A stretch of DNA of 64,000 nt from UBA5794 sp963714375. Lineage in GTDB: Bacteria > Actinomycetota > Acidimicrobiia > Spongiisociales > UBA5794. The notes beneath the pieces are model-generated. The model searched no databases and was not told the origin of the DNA. It saw nothing but the letters and a program-made list of their open reading frames with translations. Positions 15,527 to 24,214 of the stretch are shown here, piece after piece. A program made the translations under genes and the position numbers. The first letter of the stretch is position 1. Each line of letters begins with the position of its first letter. The stretch is from contig CAVQOG010000006.1 in the NCBI GenBank assembly GCA_963714375.1, positions 434,001-498,000 on the forward strand, in the 5' to 3' direction.

Positions 15527-18487
15527 ATGGACACAATGGATGTATCGGAAACTCGTATCGACCCACCTGAGTGGGATGCCCACGTCGCGCCACCCGGATA
15601 TGCGCAGATAGTCGTTGGGGGTCCCGGCACCGGAAAGACTGAATTCCTTTGCCGGCGTGTCGTGACCGCGATCGATGACGGCTGCGATCCGGCAGCGATT
15701 GCAGTTCTCACGTTCTCTCGCCGCTCGGTCAACGACGTTCGCACCCGGTTGTTCGCCACAATCGGGTCGGCGTCCTATCGGGTGCAGGTCGCTACGTACC
15801 ACTCGCTGGCAAACCGGCTTGTCGAGGCGCATCACCTGGCGCTCGGTTGGACGGCCGCGCCGACGGTGCTGGCTGGTCCCGAGCATGAACGATTCGTCCT
15901 GTCAATCCTCGAACAGGAAGACCCAAGCAATTGGCGGGCACCGTATCGACCCATCGTCAAGACACAAGCGATGGCATCGGAGGTCACCGACTTCATTCTT
16001 CGGTTCCACGAACAGACGATGACGCCCTCCGATCTGGAACGCTCGTCCGTTCCTGAGTGGGAGGGGTTGGCCGGGTTTCTTCGACGGTACGACGAGGAGC
16101 TAACCGCATCGGGTCGCATCGATTATGGACGTCTGCTGAACGAAGCGGTGTTGGTACTCGAAACGAACCCCACGATCGCGGCTAGCTATTCCCACGTCTT
16201 CGCCGATGAGTATCAGGACACGTCCCACGCCCAGGCGCGGCTTCTGTTCGGTCTGGCGCAGCATGCGAAATCACTCACGGTCGCCGGGGATCCGTACCAG
16301 TCGATCTACTCGTTCCGCGGCACCGATCTCGACAACGTCCTCAACTTCCCTGCCAACGCCGCGAGTGCACTCGGCACGATGGCTGATCGACTTGTCCTGA
16401 CGACCTCGTTTCGTGTTCCCGATCAGATTCTCGAGGCCGCAGTCAATGTCACCGGCCGATCGCTTCCGGGCGCTGCCGGAAAGGTCAAGAGCGTTCGCAA
16501 CCGTGGCTCCGTCGCGACACACGTGTTCGACAACCCTGACGCCGAAAGCGAGTGGATCGCCCGCGACATCGAGCGCCTTCACCTCGTCGATGGCATTGAG
16601 CTCTCGCGCATTGCTGTATTCACCCGTTCGGGTGGCAGCTTCCAGCATCGAGTGGCAGCATCCCTCGACCGGCGCTCACTCCCGCACACCCTCACCCTTG
16701 AGCAACTCGAAGACCAGCCAGTGGTGCGCTTCGTGCACGATCTGGTTGCCGTCGCAGGAACCGATGGAAAAGATGTCGACCGAGTCGACATCACGGACAC
16801 CATGCGAAGCATCCTGCTGGGGCCCTTCATGGCGGCTGCCCCAGCGACAGTCAACGCGGTTGTCAGAGGAGTGGGCGACGGCGCGGAATGGTCGTTTGAG
16901 ATCGCTGAACGGATCTCCCATGGGCGTGCGCTCGCGTCACTCCTCGACGACAACACATGGGCGACGGAGATGCCGGCCGAACAGGGGCTGTGGCACTTGT
17001 GGGAGTCGCTCCCCCAACTCCACGTCATCGCGGTTGACGACGACCGAACCCCTGATCGGAAGGCGTGGTCGGCATTCGCCCAGTCCGTGACTCGTTTCGG
17101 TTCGCGTGCTCCCGACGCGACACTACGTGACCAGCAGATCCTCTCGGCAACCTCTGACATCGAGGCCGATCCCCTCTTCAGCTTCCGATCCGGGCCGGCG
17201 ACGGGCGTAGCGATCGCCACACTCCACGGTGCAAAAGGAACCGAGTACGACGCTGTGTACATTGCCCATGCCGTTGAGGGACTGTTGCCCGATCTTCGGA
17301 CGAAGGACTCGTTGCTCAAGACTCGATTGCTGAACCCGCAGCTCCCTGAAGATCCCAGCGCGTATGTGCAGTTTCGCCTGAGCGAGGAACGCCGGCTTGC
17401 GTACACAGCAATGACGCGGGCGACCGACCGAGTGGTTTGGACCGCGACTGTCGTCGACAATCCGTCCGAGCAGATCGAACCGAGCCGCTTCCTTCGCCAG
17501 ATCGGTGAACCGATCCGGCCGACATTCGTCGATAGACCGCTGACACGTCGCGGTTATGAAGCTGCCCTGCGGCGGACAATGCACGATCCGCTTGCGACCG
17601 ATGTCGAGCGGCTTGCAGCGATGACCATTCTCGCTCAGGGACCGGACCACGGTTTCGAGAATCCGACCGAGCGCTATGGAGTCGCAGCCAAAGGCAGCGA
17701 TCGAGGCTTTGTCCCATCCGATCATCGACTGTCCCCGAGTCAGGCGAATACCTATGACCAATGTCCACGCAAGTTTGCCTTTGACAGATTCGCCACCCGA
17801 CTGCGGACGTCAACATTCAACATGGAGCTTGGAATCCTCATCCACAAGGTGCTTGAGCTTGCCGAGGCGGAAATCATCGAGGCCGGTGACGAACGAAGTA
17901 CCTTGGCAAGGGCACTGGAAATTCTCGACAGCCTCTGGGAGAACTACGACTTCGGTTCTGGGCCTGTGGCTTCGTCGTGGCACCGCAGAGCTGTATCAAT
18001 TCTTGAGCATCAGTATGAGAAGTGGCCGGCGTCCGGTCGTCCGATCAAGGCTGAGGTCTCACTCTCACTTCAACTTGACGGAACGAATTGGAGAGGGACG
18101 GTCGACAGAATTGAACGTGTCGGCGACGCGTTGAAGGTCGTCGACTACAAGACGTCGAAGTCGGTGCCGACGCTGCCTGAAGCCGCTGAGTCGCTCCAAC
18201 TCGGGTTCTATGTACTTGCGACGGCTGCCGATCCTGAATTGGGAAACAACGGGCCGGTCTGTGGAGCCGAGTTCTGGTTTCCTGCACCCGAGCCAGGCAA
18301 GGATGCGATCAAGACCCGATCGTTCGATATGGCGAACCTCGATGCAATCCGAGAGCGCCTTGAGACGATCGCACATTCCGTCCACAACGAAGACTTCCCT
18401 GCGACCCCGAATGGGGACTGCCACCGATGTGATTTCCTGTCCGTCTGCCCTGCCCAGAAAGAGGGACGGGAGGCGTTTGCCAGATGA
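15527..18487 (+). CDS. adnA: AdnA-like UvrD-type helicase with C-terminal RecB-type nuclease
   Basis: A 986-residue superfamily 1 helicase fused to a PD-(D/E)XK nuclease, the architecture of AdnA, one subunit of the actinobacterial AdnAB DNA-end-resection motor. The motor has Walker A GGPGTGKT near residues 31-38, motif II DEYQDTS near 228, GDPYQSIYSFRG and the late motif VAIATLHGAKGTEYD. The nuclease has the Fe-S cysteine in YDQCPRKF (about 746), the core VVDYKTSKS (about 872) and CHRCDFLSVC near the end. The ATG at 15527 directly follows a possible TTG start at 15524. Its end overlaps the next gene in ATGA. The A and B names rest on order and architecture only. Confidence 0.85.
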   Translation: MDTMDVSETRIDPPEWDAHVAPPGYAQIVVGGPGTGKTEFLCRRVVTAIDDGCDPAAIAVLTFSRRSVNDVRTRLFATIGSASYRVQVATYHSLANRLVEAHHLALGWTAAPTVLAGPEHERFVLSILEQEDPSNWRAPYRPIVKTQAMASEVTDFILRFHEQTMTPSDLERSSVPEWEGLAGFLRRYDEELTASGRIDYGRLLNEAVLVLETNPTIAASYSHVFADEYQDTSHAQARLLFGLAQHAKSLTVAGDPYQSIYSFRGTDLDNVLNFPANAASALGTMADRLVLTTSFRVPDQILEAAVNVTGRSLPGAAGKVKSVRNRGSVATHVFDNPDAESEWIARDIERLHLVDGIELSRIAVFTRSGGSFQHRVAASLDRRSLPHTLTLEQLEDQPVVRFVHDLVAVAGTDGKDVDRVDITDTMRSILLGPFMAAAPATVNAVVRGVGDGAEWSFEIAERISHGRALASLLDDNTWATEMPAEQGLWHLWESLPQLHVIAVDDDRTPDRKAWSAFAQSVTRFGSRAPDATLRDQQILSATSDIEADPLFSFRSGPATGVAIATLHGAKGTEYDAVYIAHAVEGLLPDLRTKDSLLKTRLLNPQLPEDPSAYVQFRLSEERRLAYTAMTRATDRVVWTATVVDNPSEQIEPSRFLRQIGEPIRPTFVDRPLTRRGYEAALRRTMHDPLATDVERLAAMTILAQGPDHGFENPTERYGVAAKGSDRGFVPSDHRLSPSQANTYDQCPRKFAFDRFATRLRTSTFNMELGILIHKVLELAEAEIIEAGDERSTLARALEILDSLWENYDFGSGPVASSWHRRAVSILEHQYEKWPASGRPIKAEVSLSLQLDGTNWRGTVDRIERVGDALKVVDYKTSKSVPTLPEAAESLQLGFYVLATAADPELGNNGPVCGAEFWFPAPEPGKDAIKTRSFDMANLDAIRERLETIAHSVHNEDFPATPNGDCHRCDFLSVCPAQKEGREAFAR

Positions 18488-21400
18488 CTCTTGTCCCGAC
18501 CAACGAACAGCACGACATCATCGCCTATCCCAAGCGGCACGTCCGAGTCGCTGCTGGCGCCGGGACCGGGAAGACCACGACCATCGTCGAACGCCTCGGT
18601 GCTTTCGTCGAAGGAGGTACGTCACCAACGAGGGCGCTCGGCATCACATTCACGGTGAAAGCCGCCGATGAGCTCAGAAACCGGCTCAGAGATCGACTGG
18701 CATCCACGAAGGACAGCGAAGAAGTCGAGGTTGCCACATATCACGGATTCGCGACATCAATCCTCGACGAGTTCGGTGCATTGGTTGGGTTCGAACCCTC
18801 GTCGCTGCTGCTCGACGACGGACATCGTTCCGAGCTCGGACAGCTGGTTCTGAGATCGACAGCAACCAATCTGGACCTCACCGCAATGGATGCCCGGGTT
18901 GGTGATTTACTCGATCTCAGTGACGCCCTCGATCGTCACCTTCTGTCAACCCATCAACTTGTTGAAGGTGCCCCCGCTCCTGGTGATGACAAGCACGGTG
19001 ATGACCAGATCATGGAGACGTGGGCGAAACGTATCGATTTGGCGGCTGTCGCGGCCACGTACCGATCCGAGAAAGCGCGGCTCGGACTCATCGAGTTCTC
19101 CGACCTGATTGCCAAGGCCGTGGACCTGGTGACCTCGTACTCCGATATCGCCGAAGAGCTGGCCGCACGCTATGACGTCGTGCTGCTTGACGAGTACCAA
19201 GACACCGATCCTGCCCAACGGATTCTCCTCACCACCATCTTCGGACCGTCCTCCGCAGTCACTGCCGTTGGCGATTCCGATCAGACGATTTACGAGTGGC
19301 GTGGTGCATCCCTTGACAACTTTGACGCTTTCCCAGAGCACTTTCCACGCAGCGACGGCGAGCCAACGGAAACCCTCCCTCTGAGCCTGAATCGTCGCTC
19401 CGACCGGCTCATTATCGATCTTGCCAACACCATCAAAGCCGAGCTGCCCTCGATTGAGGGGTCTGAGCCACTTGTACCTCGTCCCGAGGCCGAAGACGGA
19501 TCCTTGGTGGTGGCGTGGTTGCGATCCGAACGCGAGGAAGCGTCGTGGATAGCTGAGGACATCCTGCGTCGGCACGACAACGGTCTCGCGTTCGGCGACA
19601 CCGCGATTCTCGTGCGGAAACGCGCCTGGATCCCCCTGCTCGTCGCAGCTCTGCGTGACTTCGATATCCCAACGTCAGTCAGTGACCCTGGCACCCTGCT
19701 CCAAATCCCCGAGGTCGCAGATGTTCTGGCGTGGCTACGGATCGTTTCGAATCCCGATGCCGAGCCGGCGCTGCTCCGAATTCTCATGGGAGGTCAGTAC
19801 CGGCTGGGAATAGCTGATCTCAACGCTCTCAAAGCGCACGCTGACAGTATCGAGGCCGATTCAATCATGGCATCGGTCATGGCTTCATCACAAGTCGAAG
19901 ACCTCAGCCAGACAACTGCATCACAGCTCGCCCGCTTCGCGACGATCCATGAGGAGTTGATGAGGTATGCACAGGCAAACACGGTCGCCAATACGATCAA
20001 TCAGATCATCACAACGATCGGATTCTGGGACGAAGCAGCAGCTCTGCGTCCCGGTGAGGCAACGACGGCACGACTCAACATTGCCCGGTTCCTCAATGTG
20101 GCCAACGGCTGGCGTCCCATCGAAGGTCGTCCCACAGTCAGTCGATTCCTACGCTACATCGACGCGCTCAACGAATCAGGCAGGGACGAAGCCCTCACCC
20201 CTCCGACAGCATCCGTGGTCGACGCCGTCGAACTGACCACTGTCCACGGGGCGAAGGGCCTCGAGTGGGGAACCGTGTATCTCCCTGGCCTTCAGGCGGA
20301 TGGCTTCCCCATGTCTGCAAGGCGTCACGACGACCCCGATAGACACGCCATGTTGCTGCCTTATGAACTCAGGCTCGACGCCGACAACCTGTCAGATCTC
20401 GCCTCAACTTCAGGAAACAGCCGAAAGGATCATCTCACGGAAAGGAACACTCAAAGCGAGCACCGGCTTGCGTATGTCGCAGTAACACGCGCCAAGCACG
20501 CGATCACGATGTCCGGTCATGTGTGGCAGGATCACCTCAAGCGCCCGAAGAAGCCCTCGCCCTACCTATTGATGGCGCGAGACTTGCCAGGAGCCACCAT
20601 CGGACCATGGGTCGAGGAAGCGGGTGAACCGCCCGTGATTGCAGCGTTCTCCGACACCAACACCGTGCCCGATCCGCTCTTCGGCCATGATGTCGGCGCA
20701 GCCTTTCGCAAGATCATCTCCGACCCGTCGACCATCGCTGCGGACTATCCCGAATTGATGGACGCTGTCACCGAACGAACCCAACAGCTCAAGCTTGAGA
20801 TCGGGGATCTTTCTGAGCCAACAGCAGATCCGGCGCCCCAGCCATTCTCGACCGCCGTGACGAACCTTGTTGCACTCGCTCAATGCCCCCTGAAGTTCAA
20901 GTGGATGCACCATGACAAACTCCCACGACGTCCTTCCAATGCTGCCGTTCGAGGAACCGAGTTCCACCGAAGAGTCGAGCTCCACAACCTCGGAGTAATC
21001 TCGCTCGACGATGCTCAACCGGCGAGCTATGACGCGGTGGATGCTGACGAAGGGTTCGTCGAAGACAGAGATCGGACACCCTCGGATCCTTGGAGCGTCT
21101 TCGAATCATCACGTTTCGCACATATGAGGGCTCGCTTCACGGAGGCTCCCTTTGAGTTCGCGATCGGATCGGGATCCATCCGAGGCAAAATCGATGCCAT
21201 CTACGAGACATCGCCCGGAATCTGGGAGATCGTCGACTACAAATCCGGACGTCCATCTGCAGACCCGGCTCGGTTGGTCCAACTGAAGGCGTATGCGGTC
21301 GCCGCTGCTGAAGGTGTGGTGTCATCTGAGACACCCGAGGCAATGAGCGTGTCATTTGCCTACTTCGGAGGTACCGAAGCCGTAGAGGTATCCGAAACCG

Positions 21401-21591
21401 TCGACAATCAATGGATTGCGGAGGCGAAGATCGAGATCGCTCGTCTCGTCGAGGTCGGTGCCAAGGGACCGTGGACCGCGACTCCATCATCGGCGTGCCA
21501 TTTCTGTGACTTCGTCGTCCACTGTGACGTCGGGAAGCAGTTTCTGAAGGGTGAAGCTACAGGACCTTCCCATCCCGGCTCTCAACGATGA
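18484..21591 (+). CDS. adnB: AdnB-like UvrD-type helicase with C-terminal RecB-type nuclease
   Basis: A 1035-residue partner of the preceding gene. Motor motifs are intact: AGAGTGKT (residues 24-31), DEYQDTDPAQR near 235, GDSDQTIYEWRG and VELTTVHGAKGLEW. The C-terminal nuclease carries C801 (LAQCPLKFKW), a GTEFHRRVE motif, VDYKSGRP near 917 and CHFCDFVVHC near 1005-1014. Both subunits therefore keep motor and nuclease residues, as in mycobacterial AdnAB, which does the job of RecBCD or AddAB. The ATG overlaps the adnA stop. The last 35 bp overlap dtd tail to tail on the other strand. Confidence 0.86.
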   Translation: MTLVPTNEQHDIIAYPKRHVRVAAGAGTGKTTTIVERLGAFVEGGTSPTRALGITFTVKAADELRNRLRDRLASTKDSEEVEVATYHGFATSILDEFGALVGFEPSSLLLDDGHRSELGQLVLRSTATNLDLTAMDARVGDLLDLSDALDRHLLSTHQLVEGAPAPGDDKHGDDQIMETWAKRIDLAAVAATYRSEKARLGLIEFSDLIAKAVDLVTSYSDIAEELAARYDVVLLDEYQDTDPAQRILLTTIFGPSSAVTAVGDSDQTIYEWRGASLDNFDAFPEHFPRSDGEPTETLPLSLNRRSDRLIIDLANTIKAELPSIEGSEPLVPRPEAEDGSLVVAWLRSEREEASWIAEDILRRHDNGLAFGDTAILVRKRAWIPLLVAALRDFDIPTSVSDPGTLLQIPEVADVLAWLRIVSNPDAEPALLRILMGGQYRLGIADLNALKAHADSIEADSIMASVMASSQVEDLSQTTASQLARFATIHEELMRYAQANTVANTINQIITTIGFWDEAAALRPGEATTARLNIARFLNVANGWRPIEGRPTVSRFLRYIDALNESGRDEALTPPTASVVDAVELTTVHGAKGLEWGTVYLPGLQADGFPMSARRHDDPDRHAMLLPYELRLDADNLSDLASTSGNSRKDHLTERNTQSEHRLAYVAVTRAKHAITMSGHVWQDHLKRPKKPSPYLLMARDLPGATIGPWVEEAGEPPVIAAFSDTNTVPDPLFGHDVGAAFRKIISDPSTIAADYPELMDAVTERTQQLKLEIGDLSEPTADPAPQPFSTAVTNLVALAQCPLKFKWMHHDKLPRRPSNAAVRGTEFHRRVELHNLGVISLDDAQPASYDAVDADEGFVEDRDRTPSDPWSVFESSRFAHMRARFTEAPFEFAIGSGSIRGKIDAIYETSPGIWEIVDYKSGRPSADPARLVQLKAYAVAAAEGVVSSETPEAMSVSFAYFGGTEAVEVSETVDNQWIAEAKIEIARLVEVGAKGPWTATPSSACHFCDFVVHCDVGKQFLKGEATGPSHPGSQR

Positions 21592-22012
21592 TGGTGACGG
21601 GGCCATCGTTGACGAGGCTTACTTCCATCATCGCTCCGAAAACTCCGGTCTGAACTTCAAGCCCACACGACTCAAGTTCGGCACAGAACTGCTCGACCAG
21701 TGGTTCTGCAACCTCGGGTCTGGCCGCTGTGGCGAAAGAAGGACGTCGTCCTTTGCGGACGTTTCCGGCGAGCGTGAATTGGGACACGACGAGCACCCCG
21801 CCTTGGACATCTCCGACAGACCGATTCATCTTGCCTTCCTCATCGCGGAAGATGCGTAGAGAGGCGATCTTGGATGCACATGCCACGGCGTCGGCTTCGG
21901 TGTCCGCGACCTCGACACCAACGAGCACCACGAGCCCTCGCTCGATTTCGCCGATGGTCGACTCATCGACTTCCACTCGGCCTGATCGAACTCGTTGCAC
22001 CACGACTCGCAT
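21557..22012 (-). CDS. dtd: D-aminoacyl-tRNA deacylase
   Basis: Dtd removes D-amino acids (and glycine mischarged on tRNA-Ala) from tRNA. The 151-residue protein begins MRVVVQRVRSGRVEVDE and has both active-site motifs, SQFTLAG (about 77-83) and NDGPVTI (about 135-141). The ATG at 22012 is preceded by AAAGGG. The frame remains open far upstream to 22759, but that part is antisense to the DUF368 gene and rejected. The 3' end overlaps the adnB-like gene by 35 bp in convergent orientation, an unusual tight tail-to-tail packing. Confidence 0.95.
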   Translation of the reverse strand: MRVVVQRVRSGRVEVDESTIGEIERGLVVLVGVEVADTEADAVACASKIASLRIFRDEEGKMNRSVGDVQGGVLVVSQFTLAGNVRKGRRPSFATAARPEVAEPLVEQFCAELESCGLEVQTGVFGAMMEVSLVNDGPVTIIVESRDGKVL

Positions 22013-22057
22013 CGTCAGTACCCTTTCTTCGGACAACGGGAACCTACACTCGCAGCG

Positions 22058-22972
22058 ATGATTCTCGACTCCATCACATCGTTCGTGCGCGGCTTCGCCA
22101 TGGGCGCTGCCGATCTCGTTCCCGGCGTCTCGGGGGGCACGATCGCCCTCGTGTTTGGCATCTACGAGAGGCTCGTCGCGTCGATTCGGGCTGGCTCGTC
22201 TGCCCTTGGGAGTCTCGTGAGAGCCGACGTGGCCGGCTTCCGAAAATGGCTTCGACACGTTGAGTGGAGCTTCATCATCCCACTCGGAATGGGCATCCTC
22301 GTTGCTGTCCTCTCGCTCGCAACGGCCATCAGCAATCTCCTCCACAACGAGCCGGTCCTGATGGCATCGCTGTTCGTCGGCTTGGTTGTCGGGTCCATGC
22401 TCGTAGCATGGAACATGCTCAAGAGGCCCGACCCAATGCACCTGTGGGGCGCACTCGCTGTCGGCGTGGTTATCTTCTTCCTCCTTGGGCTCCGGTCGGG
22501 AACAACCGAGGACACAGTCCAACAGGTCACTGATCCCGCAGTGTGGGCCTATCTCGGCGCCGGTGCCATCGCAATCTGCGCCATGATCCTGCCGGGCATA
22601 TCCGGCTCGTTCATCCTGATCATGCTTGGGATGTACACACCGGTGCTTGCTGCGGTCAAGAATCGCAATGTCGGTGTAATACTCATCTTCATGGTCGGAA
22701 CGATCGTCGGGCTCGCCCTGTTCTCCCAGATTCTCCATCGTGCACTCACGACTCACCACGACATCGTGCTCGCTGCCCTTGTTGGGCTGATGGGTGGATC
22801 ACTTCGCGTCCTCTGGCCGTGGCCGCTTGGCGTCGATTCGACAGGGCTCGGCTCCCCAGACTCCGATATCGCTCTTGCGATCGGGATGGCCGTGATCGGC
22901 TTTGCGTTCGTGCTCATCGTCGCGAGATCTGCGACGCACATCGAGGGTCCAGGCACACCGTCGACCGATTGA
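22058..22972 (+). CDS. DUF368 family membrane protein, probable undecaprenyl-phosphate transporter
   Basis: A 304-residue polytopic membrane protein with eight or more hydrophobic segments. The two family signatures are present: GAADLVPGVSGGTIALV near the N-terminus and AMILPGISGSFILIMLGMY in the middle, forming an inverted pair. DUF368 (PopT) proteins have been shown to recycle undecaprenyl phosphate, the carrier lipid of cell-wall synthesis, across the membrane. The ATG at 22058 fits the signature; the longer frame from 21995 overlaps dtd. It is divergent from dtd (45 bp) and convergent with the antiporter gene, stops 1 bp apart. Confidence 0.9.
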   Translation: MILDSITSFVRGFAMGAADLVPGVSGGTIALVFGIYERLVASIRAGSSALGSLVRADVAGFRKWLRHVEWSFIIPLGMGILVAVLSLATAISNLLHNEPVLMASLFVGLVVGSMLVAWNMLKRPDPMHLWGALAVGVVIFFLLGLRSGTTEDTVQQVTDPAVWAYLGAGAIAICAMILPGISGSFILIMLGMYTPVLAAVKNRNVGVILIFMVGTIVGLALFSQILHRALTTHHDIVLAALVGLMGGSLRVLWPWPLGVDSTGLGSPDSDIALAIGMAVIGFAFVLIVARSATHIEGPGTPSTD

Positions 22973-22973
22973 T

Positions 22974-24212
22974 CTAAGGAACCAATTTGGTCTGCGCATC
23001 GACCGGCGCTGGCAACGGTGGAGAGAAGACGCGGAACACAATCGGAGAGAGAATCGCAGTCACGCCGACAAGAAGTACCGCCCCGGCTGACAACCCCTCA
23101 TCAATCACACCAATCTGCACTCCCACCTCGGCGAGGGCAATGATCACGCTCAACTGACCGGCCAGCAGGACACCTGACCCAAGAGAGTCACGCAACGACA
23201 GCCCTCGGAACATGAGCAGGGGGGCAGGCAGCATCTTGGCAAGCACCGCCACGGCAATGATCGCAGCGGCCGTGCGGAGGACAGTTGAGTCCTGCAGCGC
23301 GTCGAGCGGAAACGCCACACCGACGGAGATGAAGAAGATCGGGATCAAGAAGCCATACGCGAACCCGGAGATCCGTGCCTCGAGGTCCCCCGAGTTCCGA
23401 AATACAAAGGCGAAGATCGCGCCAGCCATGAACGCTCCAAGGATTGGGTCCATGTCGAGCGCAAGGGAGAGCCCGACGAACACGAACAGCAATGCAAGCG
23501 AGAATCTGATACCGATCTCATCGGGGTCGTGGGAGGTGAAGAGCCGTTCCGCCTGTTGGGGGAACCACCATGCCAGCGTGCGCATGAGCCACAACGCAAC
23601 AAGGAGAATCACAGCAAAGAGCGGGACCGCAAGCATTTCGACGCCCCAGCCCGAGCGATACCACACGGAAAACACGATGATTCCCGTCGCAGCAAGGAAC
23701 TCGGCGAGGATCCCCATGACAAGCGTCAACTGCCCCTGTCGGGTCCCGGATCGATTTCCTGCACGAAGCGCGGGAACGATGATCCCTGCCGAGCCTGCCG
23801 ATATGAGAAGGGTCATGAAGATTCGTTCATTTGCATTGTCAAGTCCGACGAATCCAAGTCCAATCCAGGCAAGTCCGACGAACATCGCATAGCCGAGCAG
23901 TCCGCCGATGATCGGCCCTTTGCCTTCACGCTCAAGTGAGGTGAAGTTGATCTCAAATCCCGCGAGGAACATCAACAAGAACAGTCCGACCTCGGCGAGG
24001 ACAAGAATGAAACCCTCAGACGTCGATTCCGCCGCGATCCACCCGAGTACCTGGGGGCCGATGGCAAGGCCAAACAGAATCTCAAGCACGACCGCGGGAA
24101 TTCCAAGACTTCGTGCGATCAGCGGCAGCGAGAATGCGCCGAATCCGATAACGACAAAGGTCGTTGCACTTGGAAGGACGCTGTTGGCTGCTTCAGCCGC
24201 GAGGACGAGCAT
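22974..24212 (-). CDS. CPA2-type cation:proton antiporter (Kef-like)
   Basis: A 412-residue monovalent cation/proton antiporter of the CPA2 (KefB/KefC) family with about 12 hydrophobic segments. Family stretches include IARSLGIPAVVLEILFGL near the N-terminus, LFLLMFLAGFEINF (the ion-binding region) and DPILGAFMAGAIF. The ATG at 24212 lies 2 bp after the stop of the upstream RCK/USP gene, so the two are co-translated. The cytosolic regulatory domain of Kef proteins is missing here and is supplied by that separate gene. The substrate is probably K+ or Na+, which is inference. Confidence 0.9.
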   Translation of the reverse strand: MLVLAAEAANSVLPSATTFVVIGFGAFSLPLIARSLGIPAVVLEILFGLAIGPQVLGWIAAESTSEGFILVLAEVGLFLLMFLAGFEINFTSLEREGKGPIIGGLLGYAMFVGLAWIGLGFVGLDNANERIFMTLLISAGSAGIIVPALRAGNRSGTRQGQLTLVMGILAEFLAATGIIVFSVWYRSGWGVEMLAVPLFAVILLVALWLMRTLAWWFPQQAERLFTSHDPDEIGIRFSLALLFVFVGLSLALDMDPILGAFMAGAIFAFVFRNSGDLEARISGFAYGFLIPIFFISVGVAFPLDALQDSTVLRTAAAIIAVAVLAKMLPAPLLMFRGLSLRDSLGSGVLLAGQLSVIIALAEVGVQIGVIDEGLSAGAVLLVGVTAILSPIVFRVFSPPLPAPVDAQTKLVP

Positions 24213-24214
24213 TG

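Noticed and set aside
16579..17460. 293-residue minus-strand frame inside the adnA-like gene
   Set aside because: Ser/Arg-rich antisense shadow; the plus-strand helicase motifs are unambiguous.
22014..22759. Upstream extension of the dtd frame (about 249 residues)
   Set aside because: It is antisense to the DUF368 membrane protein and is rich in Asp, Glu and His as expected for the complement of hydrophobic codons.
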